Source: Tessaracoccus defluvii
GTDB lineage: Bacteria; Actinomycetota; Actinomycetes; Propionibacteriales; Propionibacteriaceae
Assembly: GCF_014489575.1 (NCBI RefSeq)
Contig: NZ_CP060789.1
Coordinates: forward strand, 682,001-746,000
Direction of reading: 5' to 3'
DNA: 64,000 bases
Below the pieces are notes generated by a model. The model was not told the DNA's origin and searched no databases. It saw only the letters and a program-made list of their open reading frames with translations. Both the position numbers and the translations under genes were made by a program. Of this stretch, positions 18,554 to 26,517 are shown piece after piece (position 1 is the first letter of the stretch; each line of letters starts with the position of its first letter).

Positions 18554-19792
18554 ATGAGCTACGACGTCGACAGGGTCCGCCAGGACTTCCCCGTCCTGCA
18601 GCGCACCGTCGGGCAGTACCCGCTGGTCTACCTCGACTCGGCCAACACCTCGCAGAAGCCGCGCCAGGTCGTCGACGCCATGGCGGCCCACTACCTCGAA
18701 CACAACGCCAACGTCGCCCGCGCCATGCACATGCTCGGTGCGGAGGCGACCGAGGCCTTCGAGGGGGCACGGACCAGGATCGGCACCTTCGTCGGCGCCA
18801 CCCGCGCGGAGGAGATCGTCTTCACGAAGAACGCCTCCGAGGCTCTCAACCTGGCGGCGAACACGCTCGGAGCGGGCCTCGGCCCCGGCGACGAGGTCGT
18901 CATCTCCGTCATGGAGCACCACTCCAACATCGTGCCGTGGCAGCTGCTGTGCCAGCGCACGGGCGCCACGCTGCGCTGGTTCGACATCACCGACGACGGC
19001 CGCCTCGACCTCGAGCAGGCTGCCGCGACCTCCCTCATCAACGAGCGCACCCGCATCGTCTCGCTCACCTGGGTGAGCAACGTCCTCGGCACCCGCAACC
19101 CCATCGCCGCGATCGCCGCGCAGGCCCACGCCGTCGGTGCGCGCATGGTCGTCGACGCGTCGCAGGCGGTGCCGCACCAGGCCACCGATGTCGTCGCGCT
19201 GGGTGCCGACATGGTGGTCTTCACCGGCCACAAGATGGTCGGCCCCACCGGCATCGGCGTGCTGTGGGGACGCTACGACCTGCTCGCCGAGCTGCCGCCC
19301 TTCCTCGGCGGCGGCGAGATGATCGAGGTCGTCGAGATGGAACGCTCCACCTATGCGCCTCCGCCCGCCCGGTTCGAGGCGGGAACGCCGCCGATCGCGC
19401 AGGCGGTCGGGCTGGGTGCCGCGGTCGACTACCTGACCGGCCTCGGCATGGACGCCATCGCGGCGCACGAGCAGGAGATCACGGCGTACGCGCTGGCCAA
19501 GCTGACCGACATCGACGGCCTGGTCATCCTGGGCCCCACCGAGGCGGTGGAGCGGGGGAGCGCCATCTCGTTCAACCTGCGCGGCGTGCACCCGCACGAC
19601 GTGATGCAGGTGCTGGACTCGCGGGGCGTCGCGATCCGCGGTGGCCACCACTGCGCCCGCCCCCTGCACAAGCGACTCGGGCACCAGAGTTCGACGCGCG
19701 CCTCCAGCTATCTCTACACGACCACGGACGAGATCGACGCGCTGGCCGACGCGCTGGTCTTCACCCGTGACTACTTCGCCCCGCGCTTCTGA
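18554..19792 (+). CDS. sufS: Cysteine desulfurase SufS
   Basis: A 412-residue PLP enzyme that takes sulfur from cysteine for cluster assembly. The PLP lysine is in FTGHKMVGPTGIGVLWG (about residue 229), the catalytic Cys in IRGGHHCARPLHKR (about residue 367), and the cofactor-binding His region is VVISVMEHHSNIVPWQ. This is the group II (SufS/CsdB) pattern. The start ATG at 18554 has GAAGGA upstream. It is followed 8 bases later by sufU, its sulfur acceptor in Gram-positive type SUF systems. Confidence 0.97.
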   Translation: MSYDVDRVRQDFPVLQRTVGQYPLVYLDSANTSQKPRQVVDAMAAHYLEHNANVARAMHMLGAEATEAFEGARTRIGTFVGATRAEEIVFTKNASEALNLAANTLGAGLGPGDEVVISVMEHHSNIVPWQLLCQRTGATLRWFDITDDGRLDLEQAAATSLINERTRIVSLTWVSNVLGTRNPIAAIAAQAHAVGARMVVDASQAVPHQATDVVALGADMVVFTGHKMVGPTGIGVLWGRYDLLAELPPFLGGGEMIEVVEMERSTYAPPPARFEAGTPPIAQAVGLGAAVDYLTGLGMDAIAAHEQEITAYALAKLTDIDGLVILGPTEAVERGSAISFNLRGVHPHDVMQVLDSRGVAIRGGHHCARPLHKRLGHQSSTRASSYLYTTTDEIDALADALVFTRDYFAPRF

Positions 19793-19800
19793 GGAGCGGC

Positions 19801-20244
19801 ATGAACATCGACGAGCTCTACCAGACCATCATCCTCGACCACTACCGGGAGAAGCACCACAGCGGGCTCCGCGACGGGTATGCGACCGAGGTCCATCACG
19901 TGAACCCCTCGTGCGGCGACGAGCTGACGCTGCGCGTCCACCTCGACGGCGACACGATCACCGACATCTCGTACGCGGCGGAGGGCTGCTCGATCTCGCA
20001 GGCCTCCACCTCGGTGATGGGCGACCTGCTCATCGGCGGCACGACCGCCCACGCGCTCGAGCTGCACGACAAGTTTCTGGAGATGATGCAGTCGCAGGGC
20101 CGCATCGAACCGGACGAGGACACCTTCGAGGACGCCATCGCGTTCGCGGGCGTGTCGAAGTTCCCGGCGCGCGTGAAGTGCGCGCTCCTCGGGTGGTCCG
20201 CCCTGCGCGACGCCACTCTCCAAGCCACAGCCAAGGAGGACTGA
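19801..20244 (+). CDS. sufU: SufU, zinc-dependent sulfurtransferase/scaffold (NifU-like)
   Basis: A 147-residue IscU-like protein that accepts persulfide sulfur from SufS. The three ligand cysteines are visible in NPSCGDELTL, AEGCSISQAS and ARVKCALLGW, with the conserved Asp after the first. The family N-terminus IDELYQTIILDHYREKHH is intact. Its stop TGA overlaps the ATG of the next gene, so the two are coupled. Confidence 0.95.
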   Translation: MNIDELYQTIILDHYREKHHSGLRDGYATEVHHVNPSCGDELTLRVHLDGDTITDISYAAEGCSISQASTSVMGDLLIGGTTAHALELHDKFLEMMQSQGRIEPDEDTFEDAIAFAGVSKFPARVKCALLGWSALRDATLQATAKED

Positions 20245-20638
20245 TGTACACCCCGAACAGAGGCCGAGTGACCTCGTCAGGGACGACCTGCCCGAGGTCG
20301 ATCTCGGCACCGCCGCCCCCACGTCGAACCTGCCGAGCGAGGACGACATCGTCGAGGCGATGAAGGACGTCGTCGACCCGGAACTGATGGTCAACGTCGT
20401 CGACCTGGGTCTGCTCTACGGCGTGCAGATCGACGACGAGGGCAACGTCACGCTCGACATGACGCTCACGTCGCCCACCTGCCCGCTCACGGACAAGATC
20501 GAGTACGACACCAAGTACGTGCTCGACAACCTGGCCAACTCGGTGACCGTCAACTGGGTCTGGCTGCCGCCGTGGGGCCTGGAGATGATCACCGACGACG
20601 GCCGCGAACAGCTGCGCTCCGTCGGCTACAACATCTGA
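20244..20638 (+). CDS. sufT: SufT-type MIP18/DUF59 Fe-S maturation factor, frameshifted as sequenced
   Basis: This is the DUF59 protein that closes actinobacterial suf operons. The conserved part is DVVDPELMVNVVDLGLLYGV, the cysteine motif TSPTCPLTD and VWLPPWGLEMITDDGREQLR. The obvious ATG at 20244, with AAGGAGGA just upstream and overlapping the sufU stop, is out of frame with this. Adding one C to the C4 run at 20251-20254 gives a continuous 131-residue protein reading MYTPEQRPSDLVRDDLPEVD and on. Without repair only an internal ATG at 20360 (92 residues) would be available. It helps deliver clusters to target proteins. Confidence 0.88.
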
Positions 20639-20642
20639 CGAA

Positions 20643-20683
20643 CGCGGAACCGCCGCGGGGCACTGCCCCGCGGCGGTTCCGCG
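20643..20683. terminator. Strong bidirectional terminator after the suf operon
   Basis: A perfect 19-bp inverted repeat (20643-20661 with 20665-20683) with a 3-base loop lies between the convergent sufT and alcohol-dehydrogenase genes. Confidence 0.88.
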
Positions 20684-20692
20684 TCTCCGCCG

Positions 20693-21727
20693 TCAGTCCT
20701 CCCAGACGACCGCGACCTTGCCGAGCCGGCCGCTGTCGGCTGCCCGGTAGGCCTCGGCGACCTGCTCCAGCGGGAACCGGTCGGAGACGACGACCTCCGG
20801 GTGCAGGCCCCAGCGGTCGAGATCGGCGAGCAGTTCGGCCATGTGCAGGGTCGACGTGACCCACGAGCCGTGGATCGTCAGCTGCTTGTGGATGATGTGT
20901 TCGCTGACGTCGATGGACAGCTGTCCGCCCTCGCCGACGAGGGCGACGCGACCCCAGCGGCGGGTGCGTGCGATCGCCTGGGCCTGCGCGACGCCGGCGC
21001 CCGACGCATCGAACGCGATGCTCGCGCCACGGGGGAGTGCGGCGTCGAGGCCCGCGTCGTCGTCGGAGGCGACGGTGGCCGTGACTGCCCCGAGCCGGAC
21101 GGCGAGCGCCCGCCGCTCGGGGGAGATATCGGTGCCGACGATGGTGGTGACCCCCATCTTCGCCGCCAGCAGGCCCGCGGCCAGGCCGACGGGACCGAGG
21201 CCGGTGATCAGCAGCTCGTCGCGTCCGCTCGGCGCCAGTCGGCGCAACGCCTCGTAGGCGGTCCCGAAGCCGCAGGCGACGCATGCGCCGTCGAGGTAGC
21301 TCAGCGAGTCGGGAAGGACGACGCAGTCGCGCGCCTCTGCCAGGAGCAGGTCCGCATGCCCGCCGTCGCGCTGCCAGCCGTAGGCCGCGCGGGACTCCGA
21401 CTGGCAGGAGATCTGGAAGCCCTCCCGGCAGTCGTCGCAGATGCCGCAGCCGCTGATGTGGTAGACGACGACCCGGTCGCCGACCGTGAGGTGCCCGACG
21501 CCGGGGCCCACCGCGATCACCTGTCCGGCCGGCTCGTGGCCGCCGACCACGCCCTGATACGCCTCGGGGCCCTCGCCCAGATGCTCGCGGTAGATGGCGC
21601 GCAGGTCGGAGCCGCAGATCGTCGACGCCTTCATGGCGAGGACGACCTGACCGTGGCCGGGGGTGGGGTCGACGACGTCGTCGCGCAGGTCGACGCGGCT
21701 GCCGCCGGGAAGATACGCAGCTCGCAT
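20693..21727 (-). CDS. Zinc-dependent medium-chain alcohol/polyol dehydrogenase
   Basis: A 344-residue MDR enzyme. The catalytic zinc site is CGSD (about residue 38) with GGHEPAG (about residue 63); the structural zinc cysteines are in CGICDDCREGFQISC. The NAD-binding GLGPVGLAAG motif and a TDISPERR stretch (acidic, so NAD is likelier than NADP) follow. It resembles sorbitol/threonine dehydrogenases; the substrate is unknown. It starts at 21727 with a perfect AAGGAGG and is divergent from an aldo-keto reductase and LacI regulator, which suggests a sugar or polyol pathway. Confidence 0.87.
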   Translation of the reverse strand: MRAAYLPGGSRVDLRDDVVDPTPGHGQVVLAMKASTICGSDLRAIYREHLGEGPEAYQGVVGGHEPAGQVIAVGPGVGHLTVGDRVVVYHISGCGICDDCREGFQISCQSESRAAYGWQRDGGHADLLLAEARDCVVLPDSLSYLDGACVACGFGTAYEALRRLAPSGRDELLITGLGPVGLAAGLLAAKMGVTTIVGTDISPERRALAVRLGAVTATVASDDDAGLDAALPRGASIAFDASGAGVAQAQAIARTRRWGRVALVGEGGQLSIDVSEHIIHKQLTIHGSWVTSTLHMAELLADLDRWGLHPEVVVSDRFPLEQVAEAYRAADSGRLGKVAVVWED

Positions 21728-21745
21728 GGGAGCCTCCTTGATCCA

Positions 21746-21866
21746 TGAAACAAAACGATTCGCCTAAAGCCTAGGCTCGGATGTGCTTCCTGGTCAACGC
21801 GGGGTAGATTAACGCTTGACGGGTGTCGATCGCATCGGCATGCTTAGGGTGAAAAGTTTCGTTTCA
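21746..21866. promoter_or_regulatory. Paired inverted operator-like elements, probably for the adjacent LacI regulator
   Basis: Two related 17-mers lie in opposite orientation. TGAAACAAAACGATTCG is at 21746-21762, and the reverse complement of 21850-21866 reads TGAAACGAAACTTTTCA (13 of 17 identical). Each lies close to the start of one divergent gene, the second directly against the AGGAGG of the reductase gene. GAAACNNTTTC-like dyads are typical LacI-family operators. A -35-like TTGACG is at 21816-21821. Assignment to the LacI protein at 22896 is inference. Confidence 0.5.
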
Positions 21867-21876
21867 GGAGGTTGGC

Positions 21877-22892
21877 ATGGCGGCGACGGTAGAGGTCGGT
21901 GGAGATATGTTCCCGGCCATCGGCATGGGAACGTTCGGCTCGGACAGGTACGGCGCCGCAGAGGTGGCCGCGGCCGTACGCACCGCGATCGGCGTCGGCT
22001 ACCGGCTGATCGACTGCGCGTCGGTCTACGGGAACGAGGCGGCCGTGGGAGAGGCCATCGCGGGTGCCCTCGACGAGTTCGGCCTGCGCCGCGACGAGCT
22101 GACGGTGATGAGCAAGGTCTGGAACGACGCGCATGCGCCGGCCGACGCCGTCGCCTCGGTGCGGCGGAGCCTCGCCGACCTCCGGCTCGGGTATCTGGAC
22201 GCCGTCTTCGTGCACTGGCCCTTCCCGAACCACCACGCGCCCGGTGTCGACGTGGGAGCGCGCGACCCGCATGCCACCCCGTACAGCCATGACGGCTTCA
22301 TGGCCGTGTGGCGGGCGCTGGAGGACCTCGTCGACGAGGGGGTGATCCGCCATCTCGGCGTCTCCAACGTCACCATCCCCAAGCTGCGTCGCATCCTCGC
22401 CGACGCGCGGATCCGGCCGAGCCTCAACGAGATGGAGCTCCACCCCGGCTTCCAGCAGCCGGAGCTCTTCGAGTTCTGTCTCGCCGAGGGCATCAGGCCC
22501 GTCGGCTACTCGCCGCTGGGGTCGCCGTCGCGCCCGGAGCGGGACCGCACCCCGACGACGTCGTCGACCTCGAACTGCCGCCCGTGCTCGCCATCGCCCA
22601 GCGACGCGGGCTGCACCCGGCCCAGGTCGCGCTCACGTGGGCCGTCAGCCGGGGCCAGATCCCCATCCCCTTCTCCGTGAAGGAGGAGCAGCTGCGTGCC
22701 AACCTCGAGGCGGCATCCGGGGATCCGCTCACCGCGGCCGAACTGCTCGAACTCGCCACGGCCGACCGGGACAACCGCCTCATCAAGGGCCAGGTCTTCC
22801 TGTGGGAGGGGGCGGGCGACTGGCGCGACCTGTGGGACGTCGACGGCATCATCCCCGGCTGGGGCGGCTACGGGACCCCGGCGATCGACTGA
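21877..22892 (+). CDS. Aldo/keto reductase, frameshifted as sequenced
   Basis: An NADPH-dependent (beta/alpha)8-barrel oxidoreductase. The catalytic tetrad is visible: Asp in RLIDCAS, Tyr in SVYGNE, Lys in VMSKVW and His in FVHWPF. GVSNVTIPKLR and GYSPLGSPSRPE are typical. The frame breaks near 22550-22553 (C4, one C short) and continues as DDVVDLELPPVLAIAQ, then TWAVSRGQIPIPFSVK to 22892, about 338 residues in total. The tail WRDLWDVDGIIPGWGGYG is distinctive. It forms an operon with the LacI gene 3 bases downstream; the substrate is probably a sugar or sugar alcohol. Confidence 0.86.
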
Positions 22893-22895
22893 AGC

Positions 22896-23878
22896 ATGGC
22901 CACCTACAAGGACATCGCGCAGCTGACCGGGCTCTCGCTCGCCACGATCTCCAAGTACTTCAACGGGCTTCCCGTGCGTGACAGGAACCGCGCCGCGATC
23001 GACGCGGCCGTGGCGGAGCTCGGCTACCGGGTGAACCCGGCCGCCAGGTCGCTGCGCCGGGGCCGCAGCCAGTCCCTCGGGGTGGTCCTGCCCGCGCTCG
23101 ACAACGCGTTCCACATGTCGGTGGTGGCGGAGCTGGAGCGCATCCTCCGCCCGGAGGGGATCGGGCTGCTGGTCAGCGCCAGCCGACCGGAGGAGCCCGG
23201 CGCCGCGGTCGAGTTCCTCCGCGACAAGGGCGTCGACGCCGTCATCGCGGTCCCCTCCGCGGGCGAGGCGGAAGCGCTGTCGGAGCTCGCGGCCGACGGC
23301 GTGGTGCTCGTGCTGCTCGACCGGGAGCAGGACGGTGTCGAGGCACCGGTCGTCGAGCTCGACAACCGGGCCGCGGGCCGCATGGCCGCCAGGCTGCTGC
23401 TGGACCACGGGCACCGTGACGTCGCCGTCCTCGGGGCCCGGACGACGTGTCCTCGCTGCGTGGCCGCACGGCCGGCTTCGTCGCCGAGTGCGCGGGCACC
23501 GGTGCCGAGGTCCGGGTCCGGCACACGCCGCTGACCGTCGACGACGGAGCCGTCGCCGCCACGTCTCTCCTGTTCGGCGCGACCCGGCCGACGGCCATCT
23601 TCGCCGCGAACTACGAGCTCACCGTCGGCGCCCTGCGGGCGGTCGCCGAGGCCGGGCTGGCCGTGCCGGGCGATGTCTCGCTGGTCGGCCTCGACGGCGG
23701 GGAACTGGCGGGGCTGCTGCGGCCGCGGCTCACGACGATTGTGCAACCCGCCGACGAACTGGCGGCCTCGGTCGCGCAGCAGGTGATGGCCCGGCTCACG
23801 GACCAGGCGCCCCCTCCCGTCGGCCTGGCCGGGCCCCGACTCCTCGCCGGTGGCACGGTCGGCGCGCCGGCGGGGTAG
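22896..23878 (+). CDS. LacI-family transcriptional regulator, frameshifted as sequenced
   Basis: About 327 residues. The N-terminal helix-turn-helix is TYKDIAQLTGLSLATISKYFNG with hinge helix NPAARSLRRGRS. The periplasmic-binding-protein-like effector domain follows (SLGVVLPALDNAFHMSVVAELE, then PTAIFAANYELTVGALRAV and GDVSLVGLDGGEL). The frame is lost after VAVLG; one G added to the G4 run at 23433-23436 restores GPDDVSSLRGRTAGF and the rest to 23878. It likely represses its own operon and the divergent dehydrogenase through the operators at 21746-21866. Confidence 0.86.
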
Positions 23879-23950
23879 TTTCGGCCGGTCCGCCCCGGCC
23901 GACCGGACGCCCACTAGCGTGGGTCTCCACCTTTCCGAGGAGGAGGCGCC

Positions 23951-24781
23951 ATGCCCGACCTGGTTACCGATGACGGCACCCGACTTCACTACACGGACAC
24001 CGGCGGCAGCGGCCGCCCGCTGGTCCTTGTCCACGGCTGGCCGCTGTCCGGCGAGGCCTTCGCCGGTAACGTGCCGGCCTTCCGGGACGCCGGCTACCGC
24101 GTCGTCACCTATGACCGGCGTGGCTTCGGCGACTCGGACAAGCCTGCGGCCGGCTACGACTACGACACCCTGTCTGCCGACCTGGCCGCCGTGCTGGAGA
24201 CGCTGGACCTGACGGGGGCCGCCGTGCTCGGCTTCTCCATGGGTGGCGGCGAACTGGCCCGCAGCTTCGGCGCGGGGCGGGCCGGCCGGATCGCGGCCGC
24301 CGTCTTCTCCGGCTCCATCACGCCCGCGCTGTGCGTCACCGACGACAACCCCGACGGCGCCATGCCGAGGGACGGCTTCGACCAGATGGCGGCCCAGTGC
24401 CGTGCCGACCATGCCGGCTTCCTTGACCAGTTCACGGGCTGGTTCTTCAGCACGGAGGCGGGCGGCCTGCAGGTCGACGAGGCGACCCGGCAGGAGGCGC
24501 TCCGCATCGGGCTGCGCTCCGACCCGGAGGCGGCCGCGCGCTGCATCGAGATCTGGGCCACCGACCTGCGGGCCGACTGCCGCGCGATCGACGTCCCGAC
24601 GCTCGTCATCCACGGCACCGGCGACATCAACGTGCCCGCCGCCGCCTCCAGCGCCCGCATGGCCGGGTATGTGCAGGACAGCCGCCTGGAACTCATCGAC
24701 GGCGCACCGCATGGCGCCAACGTCTCCCACGCCTCGCAGTGGGAGCGCCTCGTGCTGGACTTCCTGGCGGCACTGCCCTGA
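23951..24781 (+). CDS. Alpha/beta hydrolase (non-heme chloroperoxidase/esterase type)
   Basis: A 276-residue alpha/beta-hydrolase. The oxyanion region is VLVHGWPLSG, the nucleophile elbow is GFSMGGGE (Ser near residue 98), the acid is in HGTGDINVP and the His in DGAPHGANVSH. The overall pattern (YDRRGFGDSDKP, GYDYDTLSADL) matches the non-haem haloperoxidase/esterase group; the physiological substrate is unknown. The start ATG has GAGGAGGAGG upstream. It is the last clearly chromosomal gene before the accessory region. Confidence 0.9.
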   Translation: MPDLVTDDGTRLHYTDTGGSGRPLVLVHGWPLSGEAFAGNVPAFRDAGYRVVTYDRRGFGDSDKPAAGYDYDTLSADLAAVLETLDLTGAAVLGFSMGGGELARSFGAGRAGRIAAAVFSGSITPALCVTDDNPDGAMPRDGFDQMAAQCRADHAGFLDQFTGWFFSTEAGGLQVDEATRQEALRIGLRSDPEAAARCIEIWATDLRADCRAIDVPTLVIHGTGDINVPAAASSARMAGYVQDSRLELIDGAPHGANVSHASQWERLVLDFLAALP

Positions 24782-24869
24782 GATCTGGCGGACGATGGTC
24801 GTGGATCCGTTGACGAAAGTCGACGACGGCGTGACATCGGCGCACCGCTGTGGCTGAGTAGAACCACGG

Positions 24870-24904
24870 GAAGCGATGGGCGTACCCCCAGCGTCCATCG
24901 CTTC
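24870..24904. terminator. Stem-loop after the hydrolase gene
   Basis: A perfect 10-bp inverted repeat, GAAGCGATGG (24870-24879) and CCATCGCTTC (24895-24904), with a 15-base loop, lies in the otherwise empty 159-base gap between the hydrolase and the next gene. It is plausible as a terminator near the core/accessory boundary. Confidence 0.4.
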
Positions 24905-24940
24905 TCGGAGGTTTCGCCACAGTGGAGAAGGGGGTCGCAC

Positions 24941-25243
24941 GTGGTTCCGCCAGTCCTCCTCGCCGCCGGAGTCGGGGGGATCGTCGCCGGGCTGGCAGTC
25001 CACTACCTGCTGAGCCGGTGGGCGGCATGGGCCGGCCTCATCGTCCCCGTCGTGTTCTGCGCCTTCATGGGATGGGTGATGACCACGCACCCGGTCGGAC
25101 AGCTCCTCGACTTCGCGATCCTCGCCCTCGGTTTGCTGCTGCTCCTGACCTACTGGGGCCGTGGCCGCGCCTCGGCGAAGGCGCGCCGCGCTGCGGTGGA
25201 GTCAACCTTGGTACCAACTTCGTCCGCGAACAACGTGGAGTAG
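24941..25243 (+). CDS. Small membrane protein, unknown function
   Basis: A 100-residue protein with two or three predicted membrane spans (VLLAAGVGGIVAGLAVHYLL; WAGLIVPVVFCAFMGWVM; LLDFAILALGLLLLLTYW) and a basic cytoplasmic tail (GRGRASAKARR). It starts at a GTG preceded by GGAGAAGGGGG. It is the first gene of the element-like block that continues with the helicase. No family was recognised. Confidence 0.6.
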   Translation: MVPPVLLAAGVGGIVAGLAVHYLLSRWAAWAGLIVPVVFCAFMGWVMTTHPVGQLLDFAILALGLLLLLTYWGRGRASAKARRAAVESTLVPTSSANNVE

Positions 25244-25388
25244 ACCCATGGACTGGTGTCGTGGCGTGAGAGCAATCCACGCGAGACAGGACCCATCATG
25301 GCGAGACGAACAGCTAAGGCATTCGGCTATGAACAGCCGAGCCTGGAGGAGCTGTGGTCGGTTCCGCCAGCTACGAAGGAGCACTCAG

Positions 25389-25781
25389 ATGAACCAGTAC
25401 GGACGACGTCTCATGGAGGCCTGGCGCGCCCTCGCACCGAGCGAGTGCGCGCAGATCCCCGACCCCAGCTATCACTTTTCGACGTTGGGGGAGGAAGCGC
25501 AGGAGCTGATCGAGGAGGAGTTGGCCACGCTGATCCTGCCTCCAGCCACGAGCTACTTGGAGGGCGTGGGGCAGACCAACGCAGCCAAGAAGGCGATCGA
25601 GGAACGGGTGCTGGCCGACCTGATGCCGGCGACGGGCGGGCTTCCGGCGGTGGATCCCGAGCAGGTGTTGAGCGGGATCGGGGAACCGGTCGACCTGGAC
25701 GAGTACCAGGCGCAGCAGAACGATCCGCTGGCGTCGTTCGCGCAGACGATTCAGCAGCTGCAGGATCACCAGAACTCCTAA
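25389..25781 (+). CDS. Conserved mobile-element small protein, unknown function
   Basis: 130 residues starting MNQYGRRLMEAWRALAPSE, with DPSYHFSTLGEEAQELIEEEL and YLEGVGQTNAAKKAIEERVL. I recognise this layout as the short acidic protein commonly encoded directly before the giant SNF2-type helicase in actinobacterial integrative elements, but no function is known to me. The start ATG at 25389 was chosen because AAGGAG lies upstream; longer versions are arginine-rich shadow. The C-terminus is Gln-rich (FAQTIQQLQDHQNS). The following helicase frame begins within its stop codon. Confidence 0.65.
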   Translation: MNQYGRRLMEAWRALAPSECAQIPDPSYHFSTLGEEAQELIEEELATLILPPATSYLEGVGQTNAAKKAIEERVLADLMPATGGLPAVDPEQVLSGIGEPVDLDEYQAQQNDPLASFAQTIQQLQDHQNS

Positions 25782-26517
25782 CCTTCCGCGCGACGTCGCA
25801 AGAGGACCTGAGCCCCTCTGGCAGGGGAACTCGGGTCAAGGCCAACCTCGATGCGCTGCGCCTGGTGAAGCACCTGGAGACGGAAGGACGTCGGGCGACA
25901 GGAGCCGAGCAGGCGGTCCTGGCGCGCTGGGGTTCCTGGGGGCGGTCCCAAGGGTCTTTGAGGAAGGCGGGCCGTGGCCGTCTGAGCGGGCTGAGCTGCG
26001 GGAGCTGCTCAGCGAGGAGGAGTACTTGGCCGCCCGCCGCACGGTACTCAATGCTCACTACACCGATCCGGCCTATGTGCGGGAGATCTGGTCAGCGGTC
26101 CAGGGCCTGGGCTTCGAGGGTGGCCGGGTGCTGGAGCCCGGCTGCGGAGCAGGAACATTCCTGGGGATGGCTCCCGTCGCCGTCGACGCGGTCGGGGTCG
26201 AGCTCGATCCCGTGACCGCGGCGATCGCGCAGCAACTGAACCAGGCGGCCACGATCCGCGCGGAGTCGTTTGCGGCGTCCCGGCTTCCCGTCGACTCCTT
26301 CGACCTGGTCATCGGGAACGTCCCGTTCGAGGACGCGAAACTCCATGACCCACGCTTCAACCTCGGTCAGCGTCACTCGATCCACAACCACTTCATCATC
26401 AAGTCGCTGCACCACACCCGGCCCGGCGGGCTGGTCGCGGTCCTGACCAGCCGATGGACGATGGACGATGGACGCGAAGAGCCCCACGGCCCGGCGAGAG
26501 ATGAACTCCCTGGGTGA
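25779..26517 (+). pseudogene. N-terminal part of the SNF2 helicase/methylase, broken by two frameshifts
   Basis: Reading from 25781, TFRATSQEDLSPSGRG and ANLDALRLVKHLETEGR then EQAVLARWGSWG are the expected N-terminus of the giant helicase. The frame shifts at the G5 run 25938-25942 (one G short), after which LSEEEYLAARRTVLNAHYTD, a methyltransferase motif I region (GGRVLEPGCGAGTFLG) and motif IV-like LVIGNVPFED continue. A second shift at 26454-26474 is caused by a third copy of a 7-bp repeat; beyond it the main ORF (26468-30817) takes over. No ATG/GTG start is visible at the expected place (CTA ACC TTC), so the start is also damaged or misread. Either the gene is dead or the consensus is wrong. 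Confidence 0.7.
26454..26474. repeat. Three tandem copies of ATGGACG in the helicase gene
   Basis: ATGGACG occurs at 26454-26460, 26461-26467 and 26468-26474. The family sequence (TSRWTMDAKSPTARREM) requires only two copies; the third adds 7 bases and shifts the frame. This is a classic slipped-strand target. Confidence 0.8.

Noticed and set aside
25298-25780. ORF starting MARRTAKAFGYEQPSLEELW with a ribosome-binding site
   Set aside because: The first 30 or so residues look real, but the frame then runs with no stop through the antiphase of the better-supported gene at 25389. It may be a short gene damaged by an undetected frameshift; not enough to annotate.
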